NCBI GenBank assembly: GCA_003224195.1
Contig: QHYP01000216.1
Location: 1-12,198 of the forward strand
Direction: 5' to 3'
DNA: 12,198 nucleotides
Origin: Acidobacteriota bacterium
GTDB taxonomy: Bacteria; Acidobacteriota; Terriglobia; Acidiferrales; UBA7541
The notes beneath the pieces were generated by a model that saw nothing but the letters and a program-made list of their open reading frames with translations, made no database searches and was not told the DNA's origin. A program made the position numbers and the translations under genes. This document shows, in pieces, positions 1-6,455 of the stretch. Positions within the stretch are counted from its first letter, which is position 1; every line of letters starts with the position of its first letter.

Positions 1-381
1 GTCATCGAACACGTTGAGAGTCCGATCGGTTTTCTTCGCAACGTCGGCAGGCTGCTGGCTCCCGGTGGCGTTGGGGTTATCACCACTCCGAATGTGGACT
101 CACTCCCGGCGCGGCTCAAGTTTCTTATCTTCGGCAAGATCCGCACGATGGATGAGCGCAGTGAGCCGACCCACATCACACCAATCTTTTGTGATCTTTT
201 GCGCCGTCAGTTCCTTCCCCGGACAGGGCTGAAACTCCGCGAGCATCTTCTCTTTCCTCCCGATGGGTATCAGCTCACCCGCAAGCCTTTTGCTTGGATT
301 CTCCGCGCCGTCGCCGCAGCTCTTCCGGGAGACTTGCTGCTTGGCGACAATCATGTTTTCGTTCTGGAAGCCGCGTCATGA
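1..381 (+). CDS. SAM-dependent methyltransferase, C-terminal part (5' end outside window)
   Basis: Frame +1 is open from the first base to TGA at 379-381, giving 126 residues of the C-terminal part of a class I methyltransferase of the Methyltransf_11/23 type. The visible start, VIEHVESPIGFLRNVGRLL, followed by APGG and then ITTPN, matches the family pattern of an EH(V/L) strand end, then 'fL.e..R.LkPGG' and a following strand ending in TPN. The N-terminal SAM-binding glycine motif lies outside the window. The stop overlaps the ATG of the next gene (ATGA at 378-381), so the two are probably translationally coupled. The neighbours are an O-antigen ligase-like protein and a glycosyltransferase, so the likely substrate is a sugar or lipid-linked glycan intermediate. 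That substrate is an inference, and the acceptor cannot be read from this fragment. Confidence 0.85.
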   Translation, partial: VIEHVESPIGFLRNVGRLLAPGGVGVITTPNVDSLPARLKFLIFGKIRTMDERSEPTHITPIFCDLLRRQFLPRTGLKLREHLLFPPDGYQLTRKPFAWILRAVAAALPGDLLLGDNHVFVLEAAS

Positions 382-1952
382 GGATCCCGGGGGTTCTCTC
401 CTACAGCCACAACCGTCGCGGTCCGCTTGTCGCCTTGGCTTTCGCGACTCTTGTGTTCCTCTCCGCCTATAAAGTCGCCATGTATATCGTCTCTGGCGAG
501 ACCGCGAACCTTATCTACATCGGCATGACCGTCGTCGTCCTTGCCATCGTGGTTGCCATCCTCAATAACTGGCGCAACGGCCTCTATCTGTTCCTGGGAT
601 GGCTTCTCTTTGAAGATCTGGCGCGCAAGTATCTCGGCAACAACATGGCGATCTATTTTGGCAAAGACTTCCTCGTCGCCGTCGTTTATATCGCTTTCAT
701 CGCTGCCATCCGCCGGAAAGAAGTGCCAACCTTCCGGCCGCGCTTTCTTCTGCCTCTCGTCATCTTCATGTGGTTCGGCGTGCTCCAGGTTTTCAATCCG
801 GCCTCCACGAACCTGGCCATTGGAGCGCTCGGGTTGAAGCTGTATTTCTACTATGTTCCGCTCGTTTTCATAGGCTACGCGCTGGTCGATTCCGAAAAGG
901 ATCTGCGGCGCTTTTTCATCGTCAATATGGTTCTCGCCATCGTGATCTGCGGGCTCGGAATCGTACAGTCCATTCTGGGCCATTCGTTCCTGAATCCGGC
1001 CACTCCTCCTGAGGATCTGAAGGAACTCAGCACGCTCTACCGCCTGGCCCCAATCTCTGGTGTCCTCGTTTATCGTCCTACCTCTGTTTTTGTCAGCGAC
1101 GGGCGGTTTGCCTCCTACGCGGTCATGGCGTGGATTCTTGCCGTCGGGTTCGTGGGGTTCCTGCTTCTCAGGAGTCGTCGTGGGCGTACTTTCGCGTACC
1201 TGGCTCTGGCAATCATCTCCGTCGGAATTGTCATGACCGGCTCGCGGGGAGCGTTTGTCTGGATGGGCCTCAGCCTCTTGATCTGCGGCGCCGCATTTCT
1301 CTGGGGTGCGCCGTGGCGTCAGGGAAAAGCGTTGCGTGTCGTCCGCGCGTTGCGGCGCACGCTTGTGGTAGCCGGTCTCGCGCTCCTGCTCTTGCTCGCC
1401 GCCTATCCGGAGGCACTGACTTCGCGCCTCGCGTTTTATTCGGAAACTCTGTCTCTCGACAGCCCCGCGGGCGAACTCACCTATCGCGCGCGAGACTACC
1501 CCATGCAGAATTTCCTGCTCGCCTTCGAGTACCCCCGCTGGCCCTACGGCTACGGCATCGGCACCGCGTCCCTCGGGATGCAGTACATGGCGCGAATCCT
1601 GAAAATCAAATCCCCGGTCGCGGGCGTCGAAAACGGCTACGGCTCTCTGATTGTCGAGCTGGGAATTTTGGGCCTCGTGCTCTGGATCGTCTGGACAGTG
1701 GCCCTTGTGCTGGCTTCCTGGAAGGTTGTGAAGCGCCTGCGTGGCTCGCCGTGGTTCCCCTTGGCCTTTGCGGTCGCTTGGTTTGCATTCCTTCTTCTTT
1801 TTCCGCTTACGTACGGTGGTATCGTGCAATACCAAAACTACGTCCTCAATGCCTATCTCTGGCTGCTCGTTGGCATCCTCTTCCGGCTGCCCTACATCGC
1901 CCAATCCGCCCTGAATGCCGCGACCGAACAAACTGCAGTCGGGACGCGCTGA
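378..1952 (+). CDS. O-antigen ligase/polymerase-type polytopic membrane protein (Wzy/WaaL-like)
   Basis: This 524-residue protein is very hydrophobic, with roughly ten or more membrane segments spread along its length. A longer open frame begins at 294, but ATG 378 is preferred: it overlaps the upstream stop as ATGA, and the 28 extra residues are Arg/Ser-rich and look like out-of-frame translation of the methyltransferase. The Wzy_C/O-antigen ligase signature is visible as MTGSRGAF at residues 286-293, followed by more membrane helices. A large loop then contains YGYGIG and, further on, ENGYGSLIVELGILGL, a pattern common near the C-terminal end of these proteins. Members either join lipid-linked glycan to an acceptor or polymerise repeat units at the outer face of the inner membrane. 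Sequence alone does not separate ligase from polymerase. The polysaccharide neighbours support the call. Confidence 0.85.
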   Translation: MRIPGVLSYSHNRRGPLVALAFATLVFLSAYKVAMYIVSGETANLIYIGMTVVVLAIVVAILNNWRNGLYLFLGWLLFEDLARKYLGNNMAIYFGKDFLVAVVYIAFIAAIRRKEVPTFRPRFLLPLVIFMWFGVLQVFNPASTNLAIGALGLKLYFYYVPLVFIGYALVDSEKDLRRFFIVNMVLAIVICGLGIVQSILGHSFLNPATPPEDLKELSTLYRLAPISGVLVYRPTSVFVSDGRFASYAVMAWILAVGFVGFLLLRSRRGRTFAYLALAIISVGIVMTGSRGAFVWMGLSLLICGAAFLWGAPWRQGKALRVVRALRRTLVVAGLALLLLLAAYPEALTSRLAFYSETLSLDSPAGELTYRARDYPMQNFLLAFEYPRWPYGYGIGTASLGMQYMARILKIKSPVAGVENGYGSLIVELGILGLVLWIVWTVALVLASWKVVKRLRGSPWFPLAFAVAWFAFLLLFPLTYGGIVQYQNYVLNAYLWLLVGILFRLPYIAQSALNAATEQTAVGTR

Positions 1953-3132
1953 CGTGCGCCTTGCGGTTGTGTCTCCCTTCGTGGACCGCCGCCATGGCAC
2001 GGAACGCGCCCTTGCAGAGCTGCTCGAACGCCTCGCTCGCGACCATCATTGTGAAGTTCATCTCTACGCCCAGCGCGTAGCCGATCTCGCTGTTTCGCCG
2101 CCGCAGCGGCTCCCGGCAAATGGCTCCATCGTCTGGCATCGAATTCCGGCCATCTCCGGGCCGCAATTGGTTCAGTTTCTTTTTTGGTGTTTTCTGAACT
2201 CGGTCATCCGGACATGGGATCGATTCGTACGCGGATTGCGCATCGATGCCGTCTTGTCTCCCGGGATCAATTGCTTCGATGCCGATGTCATTCTTGTTCA
2301 CGTCGTGTTCCATCGGCTTGACGAACTGCGGAAAGAATCCGCTCCGGGCGGACTGCGCGGAATCCATCGGCGTCTCTATTACCGCATGATGTGTGCTTTC
2401 GAGCGCTGGGTCTACGTCAATCCCCGCGTACGCCTCGCGGGCGTCTCCCGCCACACCGCCAGCCAGCTTCTCCGCTACTTTGCTCGGGACGATGCCGCCG
2501 TGACGCCGCACGGTGTGGACTCAAACACCTTCTGCCCAATGGCGTGCACGCGCCGCCGTGCCGGCGCTCGTCATCGTTGGCGGTTCATCGAAAGCGAAAT
2601 CGTGCTTCTTCTCATCGGCAACGACTGGCGCAACAAGGGCCTGACCGCGCTTCTCGAAGCCGCTGCGCTTTGCGGCGATTTGCCTTTGCGCTTGCTGGTC
2701 GTTGGCGATGAAGACGTGGCGCCTTTCGCCGGGTTGGAATCCCGTTTGGGATTATCTCATCGCGTCACGTTTGCGCCGCCCTGTCGCGATGTTCTTGATT
2801 TCTTCGCTGCCGCCGACGTGTATGTTGCCCCGTCGCTCGAGGACTCGTTCAATCTGCCGGTCCTCGAGGCCATGGCGTGCGGTCTGCCGGTGATCGTCAG
2901 CGCGTGCGCGGGCATCAGCGACTGGATCCATGATGGACTGGACGGGATTCTCCTACGGGATCCGAAAGATGCAGCGGAACTCGCTGCCAACCTCCGCAAC
3001 TTGCTGCGGAATCCCGATGCAATGCGGCGTCTCGGCGAAGCGGCGGTGCGCACAGCCTCCGATTTCACGTGGGAACGGCACGCCGCGGTCGTTCACGCTT
3101 TGCTCGTCACTCAGTGCGCGCAGAGGCGCTAG
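1915..3132 (+). CDS. Glycosyltransferase family 4 (GT-B fold)
   Basis: This 405-residue protein has the usual length for a GT4 enzyme. The N-terminal Rossmann half begins with VRLAVVSPF and a GTERALAELLERL segment, resembling the 'GG.e..v..La..L' start of the family. The C-terminal donor-binding half carries LLLIGNDWRNKG, then LLVVGDED and the hallmark ADVYVAPSLEDSFNLPVLEA ending in MACG. In that motif the first acidic residue of the E-x7-E pair is D310 and the second is E318, a conservative change seen in other GT4 proteins. ATG 1915 overlaps the upstream gene by 38 bases and has no clear Shine-Dalgarno. GTG 1954, one base after the upstream stop, is an equally good start and would trim 13 residues. 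The enzyme likely adds a sugar from an NDP-sugar in the same glycan pathway. Donor and acceptor are unknown. Confidence 0.9.
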   Translation: MPRPNKLQSGRADVRLAVVSPFVDRRHGTERALAELLERLARDHHCEVHLYAQRVADLAVSPPQRLPANGSIVWHRIPAISGPQLVQFLFWCFLNSVIRTWDRFVRGLRIDAVLSPGINCFDADVILVHVVFHRLDELRKESAPGGLRGIHRRLYYRMMCAFERWVYVNPRVRLAGVSRHTASQLLRYFARDDAAVTPHGVDSNTFCPMACTRRRAGARHRWRFIESEIVLLLIGNDWRNKGLTALLEAAALCGDLPLRLLVVGDEDVAPFAGLESRLGLSHRVTFAPPCRDVLDFFAAADVYVAPSLEDSFNLPVLEAMACGLPVIVSACAGISDWIHDGLDGILLRDPKDAAELAANLRNLLRNPDAMRRLGEAAVRTASDFTWERHAAVVHALLVTQCAQRR

Positions 3133-4061
3133 TGTCTGGCCACATTGGCCGCGGCATTTCGCCGCGTCTCAACTCCTCGCCGCGTCGCCTCCAGTGTAAA
3201 CGTCAGCGATTCGCGCGGAATGCTCGTTACGAACGAGCCGATCAGCCACGCCAGCACGGGCGGGATGTCGCGCGTCAGCGAAACCGACTCGCTCTGGACA
3301 TAGGTTCCGCCGTCGCGCTCCTCCATCCGCCACCAAGTTTCCATCTTCCACAGGAAGCCGCCGTCTTCTCCCGGAGGCTTTTCGCGCTCATCGCTCTTTC
3401 CCGCGTTCTCTACTTCCGCAATTCGCACGGCCGAACTCCGGCTGTGCGCGCGCGCCGGCGAATCGTGGAAATATCGCACGTCATGCTGCGTGTTGAGCAC
3501 AACCGTAATCACCTTGTGCCTGCGGAAACGCAAAAACACCCGAAAATGTTCGGCGTCGCGCGATTCGATCCGCGAGCGTTCGACGTCTGGTGCGTAGTAG
3601 CTTGCGTGATGGTCGTAGTCCTCCAGAAGAGCCAGGGTCTCTCTCAGCGTTGCCCCGGGAACGAAAATGACGCCGATCCAGTGATGGATCAGTCCGCCCT
3701 TGCACGGGATGGCGCGGCCATTCTCGCGAGTCTCCCGCCTCTCGATCTTCACGGAGCCGCGCCTTAACTCGGCGTAGGCAGCCGTGCGCTCCGCTCCAGG
3801 CAAGTCATCAATCCAGAAAAATGGCGCGCCCTTTCGTAGCTCCTCTTCGTTGCGCGCCTCTGTTAGCTCCACGTAGTGATCGAATGCCGCAAGCGCCTCG
3901 GAGCGAAGATGCGGAGGCTCGGCCGCGTCGGCCTTTGCAGCACCGCACCGCGCGAACCCGGCGCACAGCAACAGTATCGCGGCGCCCGCGCGCAGGCGGG
4001 TGCCGGAGGAAAACGACAACTGTCGTGGTCGCTTGTCACTCGATTGGAGCTTCGACATCAT
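3129..4061 (-). CDS. Secreted SRPBCC/START-like hypothetical protein
   Basis: This is a 310-residue protein. Two adjacent ATG codons (4061 and 4058) follow a weak GGTGG, and an in-frame GTG at 4112 would add 17 unlikely residues. The N-terminus has a basic stretch, a hydrophobic core (AGAAILLLCAGFA, about residues 25-37) and a plausible signal-peptidase site after AKADA near residue 46. The cysteine at residue 39 is preceded by FAR, which does not fit a lipobox. The central and C-terminal part (about 100-300) includes GVIFVPGATLRETLALLEDY, HKVITVVLNTQHDVRYF and SLTRDIPPVLAWLIG, which I read as a START/SRPBCC ligand-binding fold. No catalytic motif is visible. The gene is convergent with the GT4 gene and their stops overlap. 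It may bind a lipid or other hydrophobic ligand in the periplasm. The fold call comes from pattern resemblance only. Confidence 0.7.
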   Translation of the reverse strand: MMSKLQSSDKRPRQLSFSSGTRLRAGAAILLLCAGFARCGAAKADAAEPPHLRSEALAAFDHYVELTEARNEEELRKGAPFFWIDDLPGAERTAAYAELRRGSVKIERRETRENGRAIPCKGGLIHHWIGVIFVPGATLRETLALLEDYDHHASYYAPDVERSRIESRDAEHFRVFLRFRRHKVITVVLNTQHDVRYFHDSPARAHSRSSAVRIAEVENAGKSDEREKPPGEDGGFLWKMETWWRMEERDGGTYVQSESVSLTRDIPPVLAWLIGSFVTSIPRESLTFTLEATRRGVETRRNAAANVARH

Positions 4062-4411
4062 GTCGCCACCACAATCTTGCAGGCTTTTGCGTCTGGCGCA
4101 ACCGGCGCACACTTCTTTGTAAGCATTTTCACTGCCGCATCATCTCGCGGGCAGTTTCAGACATCGCCTTGTAGGGGGAAGAAAGAGGGAAGACCATTGG
4201 CGGGTTGGGTAGCACGCATACGGCCCCTTGCGGAACCGCTGTCCCCGCGCGGCGCCCAACCCGTCCGATTGAGGCTAGCGGGCAGACCAGGAGCACTCAA
4301 TGGGCCGCGCGAGCCAATCCGGGGGTACCGGGGTACTAGCAGCAAAATACAGGTATCTCTTTTTGTTTGTTACAGTTATGGAGAATCTCACCGACAGAGC
4401 GTCCCGATTAC
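4062..4411. other. Non-coding stretch upstream of the START-like gene
   Basis: No convincing gene lies in these 350 bases. The short open frames on both strands have low-complexity, Pro/Arg-rich translations typical of shadow reading. The stretch is the 3' flank of the frameshifted DUF2231-like gene and the 5' flank of the START-like gene, both on the minus strand. It therefore probably holds the terminator of one and the promoter of the other, but I cannot identify a clear promoter. It contains the inverted repeat listed at 4201-4263, and an AT-richer patch around 4343-4375 that could hold promoter elements. Confidence 0.5.
4201..4263. repeat. Long-range 9-bp inverted repeat (possible RNA hairpin)
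   Basis: CGGGTTGGG at 4201-4209 is exactly complementary to CCCAACCCG at 4255-4263, with 45 bases between. The loop holds further pairing potential, for example GCGG-AA-CCGC at about 4230-4239, so the transcript could fold as a branched stem. No run of T follows on either strand, so a simple intrinsic terminator is not supported. On the minus strand it would lie in the 5' region of the START-like gene, after the DUF2231-like gene. Confidence 0.4.
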
Positions 4412-4528
4412 TCAACCTCCCGCGTTGACGCCGCTCAGGATTCCCCCGATGTGCGCGGTCAACCCGATGAGCCCCATCACTCCAAGTTCGATCCCGAGAA
4501 TGTAGGTGGGCAACGTTTCCTTGGAACG
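4412..4528 (-). pseudogene. Displaced C-terminal segment of the frameshifted DUF2231-like gene
   Basis: The last about 38 codons of the DUF2231-like gene appear in a different minus-strand frame from the first 105 or so. They read ETLPTYILGIELGVMGLIGL, then TAHIGGILSGVNAGG and TGA at 4412-4414. This hydrophobic helix, ending in a small GG-containing turn, is what the end of a DUF2231 protein should look like. The continuation of the upstream frame is polar and stops at 4477. The whole interval 4412-4836 is 425 bases, so one extra base near 4520-4530 would restore a 141-residue protein of normal family length. Confidence 0.65.
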
Positions 4529-4836
4529 GCCACCCAGATCATCGCGGACGATAACATCCCGAGCGCCAGGTGCAGCAGCAAATTCCCCCTCAGCCGCTGT
4601 CCCTGGAGTTGCCATTGCCACGCCAGCAGACCAGTGGCGACGGTCGGCAGAGTCATGATCGCCGCGACGGACAAATTGTAATGAGCGGCTGCGGCCAGCG
4701 CACTTCGCTTCGTCCAGCGCGCCAGGAAGTCGAAGGCCACGCTGGTCATGCACAGCGCGATCGGGAAATGAACGAGCACGACGTGCTGGGCGTGCTTGGC
4801 CTCGAGCGCGGCCTTCAGGTCGAAAGGGTTCAACAC
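4477..4836 (-). CDS. DUF2231-like four-helix membrane protein, frameshifted near its 3' end
   Basis: The start is GTG 4836, ten bases after the cupredoxin stop and seven bases downstream of GAGGA. The readable frame gives 119 residues. Three hydrophobic helices are visible at about residues 17-38, 55-74 and 85-104. Histidines at positions 15, 18, 23, 52 and 89, and HVVLVHFPIAL near the N-terminus, resemble the 'HP..VHFPiAL' opening typical of DUF2231. The predicted fourth helix is in another frame (see 4412-4528), and the current tail, PRKRCPPTFSGSNLE, is polar and atypical. This suggests a one-base deletion, a sequencing or assembly error, or less likely programmed slippage. The gene is third in the metallophosphoesterase-cupredoxin operon. 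The family is an uncharacterised inner-membrane group, and its histidines could bind a cofactor or metal, but nothing here proves it. Confidence 0.75.
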   Translation of the reverse strand: MLNPFDLKAALEAKHAQHVVLVHFPIALCMTSVAFDFLARWTKRSALAAAAHYNLSVAAIMTLPTVATGLLAWQWQLQGQRLRGNLLLHLALGMLSSAMIWVAVPRKRCPPTFSGSNLE

Positions 4837-4846
4837 GGCCCGGTCC

Positions 4847-5212
4847 TCACTGCACCACGACCTTGGCAGTCATCTTGGGGTGAATCGAGCAGAAATAGGG
4901 GTACGTCCCCGCCTTCGTAAACGTGTAGGAGAACTTCTCATCGGTATCCAAAACCTTCGACTTGAAGGCTCCATCAGTGCTCACAACCGTGTGCGGAATG
5001 TCGTCTCGGTTTGTCCACGTCACCGTCGTTCCCGCCGCGATCGTCAGCGTTTGCGGCCCAAAACTGAAATTGTCGATCTTCACTTCGGCCATAGCCGCGG
5101 GTTTCTCCTGCTGATTTGCCCGAACATTCCTCTGGCCCGCGAAGAGCAGACCGAGGGCGATCACCACCGGCGCTGCCAGGCAGAATCTCCATGCTGCTTT
5201 TCTAAGAGTCAT
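4847..5212 (-). CDS. Exported cupredoxin (type 1 copper protein, plastocyanin/amicyanin-like)
   Basis: This 121-residue protein starts at ATG 5212, with GGGAGAG about eight bases upstream. The N-terminus is a signal peptide or anchor: a basic start, then a hydrophobic core at about residues 11-26, with a possible cleavage near RANQQ. The mature part is one small Greek-key domain. It has all four type 1 copper ligands in the expected order: H74 in DDIPHTV, then C108, H111 and M114 in FCSIHPKM. The short C-x2-H-x2-M spacing resembles amicyanin-like proteins. The product should be a periplasmic electron carrier or copper binder. The gene lies 33 bases after the metallophosphoesterase and 10 before the DUF2231-like gene, so the three are almost certainly co-transcribed. 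The redox partner is unknown. Confidence 0.93.
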   Translation of the reverse strand: MTLRKAAWRFCLAAPVVIALGLLFAGQRNVRANQQEKPAAMAEVKIDNFSFGPQTLTIAAGTTVTWTNRDDIPHTVVSTDGAFKSKVLDTDEKFSYTFTKAGTYPYFCSIHPKMTAKVVVQ

Positions 5213-5245
5213 TTTTTTCTCTCCCTGTCTGAAGTTTCCGTCGCG

Positions 5246-6217
5246 TTACCCAAGACTCGAATCCACCACCGCTAGCGCGTGCTTCCCGCGCACGTAGTTC
5301 ACATCGGTGATTCCCAGCAGACTCCGCAATTGCTCGGCAGGCACCTTCATCGGTCCCGGTGAATCCGCTTTCCCCGGCTGCGGCTGCGGAAACGCTGTCG
5401 ACGCCGCTGTATGAAACGTCACGTTGCCCTCAATCTTCTGCATGGTCTGGTGAATGTGCCCGTTCAGGACCGTCACCGATCCAAAGCGCTTCAGGTACGC
5501 AAGCGCCTGCCCGCTGTCCTCGGTTCCCCAGCCCCATTCCGGATACACGCTCCAGAGCGGAATATGCGCAAACACAATGATCGGAGTGCTCGTCTGCAAG
5601 TGCTTGACGTCATCTTCGAGCCACTCGAGTTGTTCGTGTCCCAGCGTGCCGAGCCCTCCGGCCTTCAGGTTCAGCACGTTCACCAAGCCGATGAAATGCA
5701 CGCCCTTCTTGTCGAAGCTGTACCACCCTGCGCCCTTCGCTTCTTTGCCGTAGCGCTCGAGATACTGCTTCCCGTCGTCGTTCAGCACGTCGTGTTCGCC
5801 GGGAACGAAAACCACGTCCTTCGCTCTCGCGCCCTTCAAAATCTGGTCCACCGTGTCGAATTCCTCCGGTTTTGAAAGGTGGCTGATGTCGCCTGTGTGC
5901 AGCAGGAACTCCGGCGGCGTGGCCAGCGCGTTGATTTTGTCCACGGCAGCCCTCAGCGTTCCCGCAACATCGGGGTTCGCGGGCTTGTTGAAGCCCATGT
6001 GGCTGTCGCTGATCTGCACGAAACTCAGCTCCCCTTTCATCTCCTCCGCCGCAACTTCCGAAATCCGGCTGAGGCTGTAGGATTTCAGGACGCCGCCTTG
6101 AATAACGCAGAAGGCTCCCGTCCCGGCCCATGCCATGCACTTCAGGAAGCCTCGCCGGTTGATTCCGTCGCGGTTGTGGTCATACACGATCTCGTCTTTT
6201 GCCTTTTGTTCAGTCAT
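5246..6217 (-). CDS. Tat-exported calcineurin-like metallophosphoesterase
   Basis: This 323-residue protein starts at ATG 6217, the second of two adjacent ATGs and six bases after GGAGG; ATG 6220 is too close to it. An in-frame ATG at 6343 would add an Arg-rich extension. The N-terminus has the twin-arginine motif NRRGFLK (R21-R22) and a moderately hydrophobic segment, so it is probably a Tat substrate that folds with its metals in the cytoplasm. The metallophosphoesterase motifs appear in order: DSH at 71-73, GD at 109-110, GEHD at 140-143, H218 in FAHIPLW, and GHIH at 253-256. The third motif is normally GNHD/E, so a conserved metal-ligand Asn is Glu here. The likely product is a periplasmic di-metal phosphohydrolase of unknown substrate. 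It is first in an operon with a cupredoxin and a DUF2231-like protein, divergent from an ECF sigma gene. Confidence 0.9.
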   Translation of the reverse strand: MTEQKAKDEIVYDHNRDGINRRGFLKCMAWAGTGAFCVIQGGVLKSYSLSRISEVAAEEMKGELSFVQISDSHMGFNKPANPDVAGTLRAAVDKINALATPPEFLLHTGDISHLSKPEEFDTVDQILKGARAKDVVFVPGEHDVLNDDGKQYLERYGKEAKGAGWYSFDKKGVHFIGLVNVLNLKAGGLGTLGHEQLEWLEDDVKHLQTSTPIIVFAHIPLWSVYPEWGWGTEDSGQALAYLKRFGSVTVLNGHIHQTMQKIEGNVTFHTAASTAFPQPQPGKADSPGPMKVPAEQLRSLLGITDVNYVRGKHALAVVDSSLG

Positions 6218-6346
6218 CATTCTCCTCCGGCGTTCCGAATGCCTCGCGCGGACTCGGCCGCTTGGCGGTCGCAATCCAATACGAACGGGCGCGGGTGGAA
6301 ACGACCCAGGGGAGCACCCGCGCCGTTCATGGACGCGTTTCATCTC

Positions 6347-6377
6347 TCTAAACCGCCCGCGGGCGCGTCTTATTCCC
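6347..6377 (-). promoter_or_regulatory. Predicted ECF-type promoter for the metallophosphoesterase operon
   Basis: Read on the minus strand, GGGAATAA (6377-6370) is followed by 15 bases and GGTTTAGA (6354-6347). Written as GGAAT-N18-GTT, this equals the published consensus form of SigR/SigH-type ECF promoters. The sigma gene on the other side of the same intergenic region has an identical arrangement. Transcription would start near 6344, leaving about 125 bases of leader before ATG 6217. An in-frame ATG at 6343 sits almost exactly at the predicted start point. Confidence 0.65.
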
Positions 6378-6422
6378 TGTGGGCGGAAGCGCCATGAAAA
6401 GGAATCTTCAAGCAGTCTTCAG

Positions 6423-6453
6423 GGGAATAAATTCGCGTAGGATGCGGTTCTTA
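6423..6453 (+). promoter_or_regulatory. Predicted autoregulatory ECF-type promoter for the sigma/anti-sigma operon
   Basis: GGGAATAA (6423-6430), 15 bases, then GGTTCTTA (6446-6453), again GGAAT-N18-GTT. The copy matches the minus-strand promoter at all eight -35 bases and at GCGGTT around the -10, with the same spacing. Transcription would begin at about 6455-6458, at or beside the first ATG of the sigma gene (6456). That implies either a leaderless message or use of the downstream GTG at 6489. Confidence 0.65.
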
Positions 6454-6455
6454 CA

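Noticed and set aside
351..2000. A 549-codon open frame on the minus strand opposite the O-antigen ligase-like gene
   Set aside because: Its translation is highly charged and Pro/Gly/Arg-rich with no domain pattern, as expected when the strand opposite a hydrophobic gene is read. The sense gene has clear membrane helices and an overlap start.
3069..3767. A 232-codon plus-strand open frame opposite the START-like gene
   Set aside because: Arg/Pro-rich translation without recognisable motifs. The minus-strand frame has a signal peptide and a coherent fold.
4157..4345. A 62-codon minus-strand open frame in the gene-free stretch
   Set aside because: No Shine-Dalgarno, atypical composition and no hydrophobic or domain pattern. 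It also spans the inverted repeat.
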